From: CAZPAH01 sp964584495
Lineage (GTDB): Bacteria > Krumholzibacteriota > Krumholzibacteriia > Krumholzibacteriales > Krumholzibacteriaceae
Direction: 5' to 3'
Assembly: GCA_964584495.1 (NCBI GenBank)
Contig: CAZPAH010000018.1
Coordinates: 1 to 32,644, forward strand
DNA length: 32,644 nt
In this document: in pieces, positions 7,761 through 14,573 of the stretch
Position numbering within the stretch: position 1 is the first letter of the stretch
Layout of the letters: every line of letters starts with the position of its first letter
Translations under genes and position numbers: made by a program
The notes under the pieces: model-generated
Seen by the model: the letters and a program-made list of their open reading frames with translations, nothing else
The model's database searches: none
Told to the model about the DNA's origin: nothing

Positions 7761-9419
7761 TTATTCCGCTATCGGATCATGAGGTTTGTTCTCGGAACTA
7801 TGAAGCCTCTGCTCGGCCTGTGAGAGTTTACTCATGAATGTGCCCTTCTTAAAATCGGATGTCCACCGCTTTACCAATATCCAACCGCCGAAGCGCAGGA
7901 TATTGATCCGCCAGGGTCGGTACCATTTCCTCCAGCCGATCTTGATGTTAAAGAGCGAGAAGATAATAGCCGGGAATGTCAACACATTGAAGCCGATGGC
8001 GAACATCGAACGGAACCGGTAGAAGCGCCCCATGATTTTGCGTATGGCGGACTGCATGTCCTTGGGCGTCAGCGGTTCGTCGGGGCGAAACAGCGGAAAG
8101 TTCCCGTCGTAATATTCCCAACCGACACAGTCGTGGGGGAAAATACGGTTCTGGGCCTCGAGACGGTCGTTCAGTCCCGTTCCGGGAATGGGAACGGGTA
8201 AAAGAACCTGTATCGTGTCGAGCCGCGCCTTCTTTATGAAGGTCCTGAAACGGCGCACACGCTCGGTCGCAGAGATCGACAGGTGAAGATTTTCGGGTAG
8301 CGGATACCCGAAGATAAACATCCCGTGCACTATGAAGCCGGCTTCGTGGTAGAGTCTGGTCATGGCGATCATCTCTTCCGGATTGATCCTCTTGTCCATC
8401 GCCTGAAGCTCCTCGGCTATCGGCGATTCGAAACCGATCGCAACGGTATTGATGCCGGCCCCGCGCATCGCATGGAGGAGTTCCTTGTCCTTGGCCCGGT
8501 CCAGCCTGATCTGGACGGTTATGTCGAGCCTTATGCCGACGGCCTTCTGATATTCGGCCAGCAGTTTGCATAGCCGCATCGTATCCTCACGCTTGTTACC
8601 GAACAGATCGTCAACGATAAAGTAATGCCGGGCATTATGTGTTTCCAGCAACGCACCGATCTGCTCTACGACGCGCTCCACCGGAGCGGCACGCGGCTTG
8701 CCCTTGACGGTACAGAACTCGCAATTCATCCCGCAGCCGCGAATCCAGCTGACCGGATAAATCTTGACCTTCGCATAGCGCAGAAGCTCGAAATCGGGAA
8801 GGGGCAGCTCCTCGAAATTAGTGATGGGGGGTCGTTCCCGGGTCGTGATCATTTGCCCGTCCTTCATATAGGCTATTCCGGCGACCTCGTCGGGCTCTCG
8901 TCCTTCCCGGATCGCCGCAAGAAGCTCCTGGATCGTGAGCTCGCCCTCGCCTTTCACCACGAAATCGACGCCTTCCTCCAGCGCTTCGCGGATATTTTCC
9001 TTCACGAAATGCTGCCCACCCACGATCACCGTGACACCCTTGTCCTTGTAGAATCTCACGAGCTCGTTCAATCTTGGAATCGTGCTGCTGAGGCCCCCGT
9101 AAAGACCCACCACATTGGCGCGCCTGATGGCCTGCAGCGTATTATGATCGGGCCTCCCGATCTCGTTCTTGGGACCCAGCCTGCGGTAATTGTTTTCATC
9201 TATGACCTCGACATCCCAATTCTTCATCCTGCTGACGGTAGTCGCTACAACGAGCGGCCCCAAGGCGGTGGTCATCTTTGCGACTCTGGAGTAGACATTG
9301 AAGGCTGGATAGGATGGGACAATCATCCTGAAACGAAGCCTGCGCGTATTTTCTTCCACGGGTAATCCCCCCGATTCTCCACTGCTTCCCAACTTTTCGT
9401 TATTCATAATAATATCCAT
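7761..9419 (-). CDS. B12-binding-domain radical SAM protein (downstream copy)
   Basis: A 552-residue radical SAM enzyme. Residues about 30-180 form a cobalamin-binding-like Rossmann domain (GLYGGLSSTIPRLNELV, VIVGGQHF, VDFVVKGEGELTIQELL). The radical SAM core begins with RGCGMNCEFC, giving Cys229, Cys233 and Cys236 of the CxxxCxxC cluster motif. VAIGFESP and GMFIFGYP are further core strands. The last ~110 residues contain a hydrophobic stretch (SMFAIGFNVLTFPAIIFSLF), possibly a membrane contact. I do not see a DxHxxG cobalamin signature, so B12 use is uncertain. The preceding gene is a second enzyme of the same architecture 16 bases upstream. Known members methylate or cyclise lipids, natural products and tetrapyrroles; the substrate here is unknown. 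Confidence 0.85.
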   Translation of the reverse strand: MDIIMNNEKLGSSGESGGLPVEENTRRLRFRMIVPSYPAFNVYSRVAKMTTALGPLVVATTVSRMKNWDVEVIDENNYRRLGPKNEIGRPDHNTLQAIRRANVVGLYGGLSSTIPRLNELVRFYKDKGVTVIVGGQHFVKENIREALEEGVDFVVKGEGELTIQELLAAIREGREPDEVAGIAYMKDGQMITTRERPPITNFEELPLPDFELLRYAKVKIYPVSWIRGCGMNCEFCTVKGKPRAAPVERVVEQIGALLETHNARHYFIVDDLFGNKREDTMRLCKLLAEYQKAVGIRLDITVQIRLDRAKDKELLHAMRGAGINTVAIGFESPIAEELQAMDKRINPEEMIAMTRLYHEAGFIVHGMFIFGYPLPENLHLSISATERVRRFRTFIKKARLDTIQVLLPVPIPGTGLNDRLEAQNRIFPHDCVGWEYYDGNFPLFRPDEPLTPKDMQSAIRKIMGRFYRFRSMFAIGFNVLTFPAIIFSLFNIKIGWRKWYRPWRINILRFGGWILVKRWTSDFKKGTFMSKLSQAEQRLHSSENKPHDPIAE

Positions 9420-9435
9420 GCTTCCTTTAAGTTTA

Positions 9436-10863
9436 CTATAACATCGATTTATTTGCCGATACCCATCCTTTTTTCTCGAATTCTCTTCTTGCCAGCCTAA
9501 AAAGGATCCGGGGCAGTTTTATGAATGCGTACATTATATCATACGCGGAGAATACTCTTGCCGTGTAAGCCTTTTTTATTATCCTGAGCATCTGACCGAA
9601 ATCGTAAAACTCGCCTCTTATCCTATTACGTATCCGCTTTAACTCCTTCAGGCTGTACATATCCGAGTACACCGGCCCCCCGACCGAATCACAGTGGTAT
9701 CCGGGTGTCTTCTCGACCACTTCTTTCAACGGGGAAAATTTCTCCACCCTGAGCTTCTGGAAGGTTATGGAATCAAGCTTAAGCTCTTTCGCGAACCGGG
9801 CGATGTAGACCATCTCATCTTCCGTCTCCCCGATATTGCCGTAAATGAAGTAGCCGTGAATATAGAAACGATACTTATTCAGAATCTTGAACGCCTCTCT
9901 CACCTGCAGCTGGGTAAATCCCTTTTCAAGCTGCTTCAGCACCCTGTCGTGCGGTGATTCTATCCCGACGAGCATTATCTTGAACCCGGCTTTCTCCGCC
10001 TTCTTGAGAAGCCCTTCGTGCCTGGCAATCTCTATACGGGTCTGGATAATGAACGTTTTCTCGATCCCGTTGTCGATGATCAGATCGCAAAGTTTTTCGC
10101 TTCGCTTAGGGTTCGTGAAGAAATTGTCGTCACTGAACAATACAACATCGGCTGTAACACTTTTAAGTTCCTCGATAACCGATTCGAGGGACCTTTCCGC
10201 ATATTTTCTTTTCTGCCCGAGGGGATTCAAGCTGAAGGTGCAGAACTTACAGTTATACGGACACCCCCTGGAGGTCAACACGGTGTCAAAGGTGAACCTG
10301 GTTATCTTGACCCCGTCCTGAATCCAATGGTAATCGTGCCTTCTTAAGGTTCTATCGGGGAATTCCGCATCAATAATATCCGTAAGGGATCTGTGCCCGT
10401 TGTGAATCACCCTTCCATCATCACGGTACGAGAGCCCGAGAATATCCTTGTAGGAAACGTTTTCAACGATTTCCCTTATCGTCTCTTCCCCCTCGCCTCT
10501 CACGATGAGATCGATATTCGGGCATTTATCGAACAGGGCCTCAACCTCTTCAGTCGCCTTATATCCCCCCACCACCGTTGTAACTTCATCGGGCAACGCC
10601 CGGATGAGTTCGCAAATTTCGTCGAACTGCGAATCCCAGGTTATGCTTATGCATACAAGGTCTATCTCTTTTTTGATAAAGTCGGACAATACTTCGATAT
10701 CCTGATAGCCCTTTTCGTATCTCAAATCGAGAAGGGTCACCCGTCCGACAAGATCTTTCATATTTGTCGCAATATATTCCAGCCCCGTGGGAGGAAAAAT
10801 CCCCATCGTCGCCGTGGAATCCCTGAAATAAGGGTACAGGGCAAGGGCATGTTTATACGTCAC
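9436..10863 (-). CDS. B12-binding-domain radical SAM protein (upstream copy)
   Basis: A 475-residue radical SAM enzyme with an N-terminal cobalamin-binding-like domain (residues about 5-160; PPTGLEYIATNMKD, DLVCISITWDSQFDEI, TTVVGGYKATEEVE, VRGEGEETI) and a radical SAM core starting at SRGCPYNCKFC (Cys201, Cys205, Cys208). VLFSDDNFFTNPKR and LVGIESP are typical of the YgiQ/BchE-like group. The start is GTG at 10863 with AAGGA about 11 bases upstream; the nearby upstream ATG hits a stop at once. It ends 16 bases before the second radical SAM gene, so they are surely co-transcribed. Sequence between the two differs widely outside motifs, so they are paralogues or partners and not a recent duplication. 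Substrate unknown. Confidence 0.86.
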   Translation of the reverse strand: MTYKHALALYPYFRDSTATMGIFPPTGLEYIATNMKDLVGRVTLLDLRYEKGYQDIEVLSDFIKKEIDLVCISITWDSQFDEICELIRALPDEVTTVVGGYKATEEVEALFDKCPNIDLIVRGEGEETIREIVENVSYKDILGLSYRDDGRVIHNGHRSLTDIIDAEFPDRTLRRHDYHWIQDGVKITRFTFDTVLTSRGCPYNCKFCTFSLNPLGQKRKYAERSLESVIEELKSVTADVVLFSDDNFFTNPKRSEKLCDLIIDNGIEKTFIIQTRIEIARHEGLLKKAEKAGFKIMLVGIESPHDRVLKQLEKGFTQLQVREAFKILNKYRFYIHGYFIYGNIGETEDEMVYIARFAKELKLDSITFQKLRVEKFSPLKEVVEKTPGYHCDSVGGPVYSDMYSLKELKRIRNRIRGEFYDFGQMLRIIKKAYTARVFSAYDIMYAFIKLPRILFRLARREFEKKGWVSANKSML

Positions 10864-10955
10864 TCTCTAGGATCCTTCATCTTAATGAATGGTCTTGGTG
10901 GAGCTTTTCGATGATACAACAAACCGTCGGGCCCGTCAATACTAGGTAGTGCTCG

Positions 10956-10982
10956 GAGGGAAGCCGGAATCCGGCTTCCCTC
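10956..10982 (-). terminator. Strong hairpin in the 3' region of the RRM gene
   Basis: A perfect 13-base inverted repeat: GAGGGAAGCCGGA (10956-10968) and TCCGGCTTCCCTC (10970-10982) around one base. The folded form would lose two or three inner pairs to a loop. It lies 66 bases past the RRM stop. No T run follows in the minus direction, so it may stabilise the transcript end or act with Rho. Confidence 0.5.
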
Positions 10983-11001
10983 TCGATATTGATTCTCGGC
11001 T

Positions 11002-11023
11002 GGCCGCCCTGCCGGCGGCGGCC
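11002..11023 (-). other. Second GC-rich hairpin in the 3' region of the RRM gene
   Basis: GGCCGCC (11002-11008) pairs with GGCGGCC (11017-11023) around an eight-base loop, and a ten-base palindrome GCCCGCGGGC sits at 11035-11044, just after the stop at 11048. Together with the hairpin at 10956 this makes three structured elements within 90 bases. Confidence 0.45.
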
Positions 11024-11047
11024 GATACTATAGAGCCCGCGGGCAAT

Positions 11048-11338
11048 CTAGAAGCTGCTCTTGTAGCCGCCCCTGTTCCCGCTACGCTGACCTTCGCTGC
11101 GAGAGCGCGCCTCGTTGACTTTAAGCGTGCGTCCGCCCAAATCGCTGTCGTTCAGGCTGTCCATTGCAGCCTTGGCTTCCGCGTCGTTCGACATTTCGAC
11201 GAATCCGAAGCCCTTTGACCGGCCAGAATACTGGTCGGAAATTACAGCGACCGATTCGACCGTTCCGTGAGCCTCGAACGCTTTGCGAAGGTCGTCCTCG
11301 CTAGTCTCGTAAGACATGTTTCCTACATAAATCTTCAT
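11048..11338 (-). CDS. RNA-binding protein with one RRM domain
   Basis: A 96-residue protein with a single RNA recognition motif (residues about 2-79). RNP2 is IYVGNM and RNP1 is SKGFGFVEM, both with the aromatic RNA-stacking residues. A short basic Gly/Arg/Ser-rich tail (SEGQRSGNRGGYKSSF) follows. This is the bacterial glycine-rich RNA-binding protein family (Rbp type), found in cyanobacteria and many FCB-type and proteobacterial genomes, often cold- or stress-induced. GGAGG lies five bases before the ATG. It is transcribed alone, with an AT-rich region upstream and strong hairpins downstream. Confidence 0.92.
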   Translation of the reverse strand: MKIYVGNMSYETSEDDLRKAFEAHGTVESVAVISDQYSGRSKGFGFVEMSNDAEAKAAMDSLNDSDLGGRTLKVNEARSRSEGQRSGNRGGYKSSF

Positions 11339-11877
11339 TTTAGCCTCCTAATGGCCGTTAATGATTAAAACCCGATAGATTTCCAGGAGGTAAATTTAGT
11401 GTCGTAATAGAGTTGATTAACGTGGCAGGATTCGTCTTTCGCCTTTATTTCGAAAACAAAATATTATCAATCCTCAATCCATCTTTATTGCTCCTTAATA
11501 TAGCACTATTCAAGCCAAACACAAGCCTTATTTTTAAAATATTCACTCACTGCCCACCCTTAAGGTTGATGAAAAAAGATCGGAACATCCACTAAAGGAG
11601 TGCTTCAAGCCTGACGATAAAAAGAGGGGGGGTCTATCGGGAATCATATATGCATTAAGGGAAACTTGCGATGCGGTTCTGTATTAAGGGCGAATAGTGC
11701 AGGGTTGGGTGAACGGTTTATTCACGCGCGGAAATGACAACATCAATATTCATAGCAGGTTGCAACTTCAAGGGAGAACGGGGAATTATTCGAAACAAAC
11801 AGGCCGTATCGGATGTCATTGGGAATTCTGCAATATCACGTGGTCTTTTGCATTGAACCTGAAATCGGGAGCCTTCT
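11339..11877. other. Intergenic region between divergent RRM and PhzF genes
   Basis: A 539-base gap, clearly more AT-rich than its neighbours between 11440 and 11600. It must hold the promoters of the RRM gene (minus) and phzF-like gene (plus). The short plus-strand frames at 11413-11595 and 11697-11891 lack a credible Shine-Dalgarno sequence and protein-like composition. A CGGGAG (11866-11871) near the end is the ribosome site of the PhzF gene. I see no RNA gene or repeat. Confidence 0.5.
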
Positions 11878-12861
11878 ATGAAAGATATTAAAATCAAACA
11901 GATCGATGCGTTCAGCACCGAGCCCTTCAGCGGCAATCCAGCCTGCATCGTACTGGATGCCGACATACTGACCGATATGGATATCAGAAAGATCACAGAC
12001 GAATTCAGCCAGTACGAGAGCGCCTTCATTACCACGCCCAACTCGGCGAATGCCATGTTTAAGATCAGATATCTCACTTCCACCAGCGAGATGGATATCA
12101 GCGGGCATACCACCGTGGCGGCCTGCTTCGCCCTGATCGAGGAAGGAAGGGTCGAACTCGCCGAGGGAACCAGCGGGGTAATACTGGAGACAAATATCGG
12201 GGACATCCCGGTTGATATCCATTTTGCATGGGATCGTCCGGAGGGAGACGAGCATGTCAACTTGAAAATAAACGGCAAGTCCGGTTATCTGAAGAAGATC
12301 ATGACCCACCAATCGATAATGGACCACCGCGAGGCCGATCTTCCGATAAAAGAAATAGCCGATATTCTGCAGATCGACGAAGGCGAGATCGCCGGTACCG
12401 GCCTTCCGATGGAAATCATTTATACGGGATTGACCCAGCTCGTGATCCCGATCAATCACCGGGAAACGCTTCTCTCGATGCATCCGGACCTTATCAAGCT
12501 GAGCCTTCTCAACCAGAAATTCGGGATAGAGACCAACGATATCTTCACCCTTGAAACAAGTAATCCCGATAGCACGGCCTACTCGAGGCATTTCTCCCCC
12601 GTGCTGGGCACCTGGGAGAATCCCGCCTCGGGCAACGGCGGAGCCTCGGTGGGAAGCTACCTACTCAGGCACGGAGTGGTCTCCGAGGGGCATATGGTGA
12701 TGGAGCAGGGCAAGGATATAGACAAGCTGGCCAGAGTGTACGTTGAGATAGACCAATCCGACGGGGTCAAGGTTCCCGTACAAGTTGGCGGTCTTGCTGT
12801 CACATCGATAGAGAGGGAAATTCAGATAGACAGGGAAGACGGCGAGCTTGTGATGCGCTGA
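11878..12861 (+). CDS. PhzF family protein (isomerase/epimerase-like)
   Basis: A 327-residue member of the PhzF/diaminopimelate-epimerase-like fold. The N-terminal VDAFST-type sequence (IDAFSTEPFSGNPACIVLDA), Glu47 in SQYESAFI (the position of the PhzF catalytic glutamate), SGHTTVAAC near residue 76, and ENPASGNGGASVGSYLL in the second half are all family signatures. Length is slightly above the usual 260-300. PhzF itself isomerises a phenazine precursor, but most members lie outside phenazine clusters and have unknown substrates; no other phenazine genes are present here. The ATG at 11878 follows CGGGAG. It is a single gene with no close partner. Confidence 0.88.
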   Translation: MKDIKIKQIDAFSTEPFSGNPACIVLDADILTDMDIRKITDEFSQYESAFITTPNSANAMFKIRYLTSTSEMDISGHTTVAACFALIEEGRVELAEGTSGVILETNIGDIPVDIHFAWDRPEGDEHVNLKINGKSGYLKKIMTHQSIMDHREADLPIKEIADILQIDEGEIAGTGLPMEIIYTGLTQLVIPINHRETLLSMHPDLIKLSLLNQKFGIETNDIFTLETSNPDSTAYSRHFSPVLGTWENPASGNGGASVGSYLLRHGVVSEGHMVMEQGKDIDKLARVYVEIDQSDGVKVPVQVGGLAVTSIEREIQIDREDGELVMR

Positions 12862-12896
12862 AAGCGCCCTCCTATATCCCATTGAGTCCCCTTTCC

Positions 12897-12925
12897 TTGA
12901 CAAGACGATATAAAATTTTTAACTT
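12897..12925 (+). promoter_or_regulatory. Candidate promoter of the arylsulfotransferase gene
   Basis: A perfect TTGACA (12897-12902) is followed after 17 bases by TAACTT (12920-12925). It falls about 107 bases before the chosen start at 13032, and supports that start over the longer open frame from 12882. Two ACCGGT palindromes (12947-12952 and 12955-12960) lie just downstream and might be an operator. Confidence 0.35.
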
Positions 12926-13031
12926 AAATAAAAATGTCGTTGGTCCACCGGTTTACCGGTCGCTTCCTACCCATGGAATTGAGAACAACGAAGCCGCCAA
13001 CCAACAAAGACACCGGGAAGGGGATTTCTCA

Positions 13032-14573
13032 ATGCGTAGATTGTTATTCACTGCTATTTTTTGCATCGCACTCACATTCCCCTTGGAAGCCGCGGACCCC
13101 TATCCAGGACTGACGGTGATAACGCCTACGCCATCGAGTAATACCTACCTGGTAGACATGGATGGAGTCGTCGTAAGGACATACCACGCCGCCGACCGCG
13201 GCGCCTTTATATCATACATGCTCTCAGACGAATCGATCGTTCGCACATGCAGGATAAACAATAGCCCTTTCATCACGGCCGGAGCGGCTGGGAGGATTCA
13301 AAGGATCGACACCGACGATAATGTAATCTGGGATTATACATTCGCGACCGAGGACTACCAGCAGCATCATGACATTCAACCTATGCCGAACGGCAACGTG
13401 CTCGTCATCGCCTGGGAGAGGAAAACGATGGAGGAGGCTATCTCCGCGGGGCGTCAGGCGATCGACGGCGAGATGTGGCCTCTCCTTATCGCGGAAATAG
13501 AGCCGGACGGCGCCACCGGTGGAACGGTGGTCTGGGAATGGCACGTCTGGGACCACCTTATTCAGGATGCGGATCCGGCAAAAGACAATTACGGCGTGAT
13601 CGTCGATCACCCCGAGCTGCTGGATATAAACTACGGCAATATCCCCCTCGTCGGCGGCGATTGGCTCCATGCCAACTCGATCGATTACAACGAAGCTCTC
13701 GACCAGATCATCTTCAGCTCGCGCAAAACGGACGAGTTCTATATTATCGATCACAGCACGACGACGGAGGAAGCCGCCGGTCACACCGGCGGAAACAGCG
13801 GCATGGGTGGGGATTTCATCTACCGTTGGGGCAATCCGCAGGTGTATGACCGCGGGGACGAGACCGACCGGCGGTTTAGTGTCGTTCACGGAGTAACTTG
13901 GATAGATTACGGACTTCCGGGAGGTGGGGACGTGCTCGTATTCAATAACGGCGACCGTGACGGCACCGTGAACGACTATTCCAGCGTATATGAGGTCGTT
14001 CCTCCAATGGACCGCTGGAATTACTCGATCGAGCCGGACTCCGCCTACGGTCCGCTCCTCCCCGTATGGAGATACGAGAATCCCGGCACATTCTACGCCG
14101 GTGCGACGCAGGGAGGGGCCTTCCGCCTTCCTAACGGGAACACTCTCGTCTCGGGAGTGATAAACGGCTATGTTTTCGAGGTTACCGAGTCGGGAGCGAT
14201 CGTGTGGGAGTACGAGCACGGTCAAAATGCCGGACGCGCCCCCCGCTACTGGGAAGAAACCACCGCGGTCCCTCCCGGCGCAACGGCGATGCCCTCGTTC
14301 AAGCTCCTTCCGAACTACCCGAACCCCTTCAACCCGCTCACTCGGATAGGATTCACCCTCTCCCTGGAAGACCGCGTACGTTTGGATCTGTTCGATGTCC
14401 GGGGAAGACATGTAGCGGAGCTGGCCGACCGCCGTTACGGCGCGGGCACCTTCTACGTCACCTGGGATGGTAGAACCGATTACGGCGAAAAGGCATCCTC
14501 GGGCGTATACTTCATCCGGATGCGGGCCGGGGAAGCATTCACCGAAACACGGAAGATCATCCTGCTTCAGTGA
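13032..14573 (+). CDS. Secreted arylsulfotransferase-like protein with C-terminal sorting domain
   Basis: A 513-residue exported protein. Residues 1-21 are a signal peptide. The body resembles aryl-sulfate sulfotransferase (ASST/PF05935-PF14269 type) beta-propellers, enzymes that move sulfate between phenols outside the cytoplasm. His in QQHHDIQ (112-113), His213 in WLHANSID, Arg231 in SSRKTDEF and His286 in VVHGVTW align by context with the four active-site residues of E. coli ASST. Residues about 425-513 (PNYPNPFNP, LFDVRGRHVAEL, SSGVYFIRM, TRKIILLQ) form a FlgD-Ig/T9SS type A-like sorting domain. Start is the ATG with GGGAAGGGG nine bases upstream; the open frame extends 50 codons further but lacks a signal peptide there. 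No dsbA/dsbB-like partner is nearby. Confidence 0.75.
   Translation: MRRLLFTAIFCIALTFPLEAADPYPGLTVITPTPSSNTYLVDMDGVVVRTYHAADRGAFISYMLSDESIVRTCRINNSPFITAGAAGRIQRIDTDDNVIWDYTFATEDYQQHHDIQPMPNGNVLVIAWERKTMEEAISAGRQAIDGEMWPLLIAEIEPDGATGGTVVWEWHVWDHLIQDADPAKDNYGVIVDHPELLDINYGNIPLVGGDWLHANSIDYNEALDQIIFSSRKTDEFYIIDHSTTTEEAAGHTGGNSGMGGDFIYRWGNPQVYDRGDETDRRFSVVHGVTWIDYGLPGGGDVLVFNNGDRDGTVNDYSSVYEVVPPMDRWNYSIEPDSAYGPLLPVWRYENPGTFYAGATQGGAFRLPNGNTLVSGVINGYVFEVTESGAIVWEYEHGQNAGRAPRYWEETTAVPPGATAMPSFKLLPNYPNPFNPLTRIGFTLSLEDRVRLDLFDVRGRHVAELADRRYGAGTFYVTWDGRTDYGEKASSGVYFIRMRAGEAFTETRKIILLQ

Noticed and set aside
11413..11891. Short plus-strand frames in the RRM-PhzF gap
   Set aside because: No ribosome sites, AT-rich composition, and one overlaps the PhzF start in another frame.
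11878..12861. Phenazine biosynthesis cluster
   Set aside because: Only a PhzF-fold protein is present and no other phz genes surround it, so a phenazine pathway is not supported.
12882..13031. 50-codon extension of the sulfotransferase
   Set aside because: It contains the candidate promoter, lacks a ribosome site, and would bury the signal peptide.
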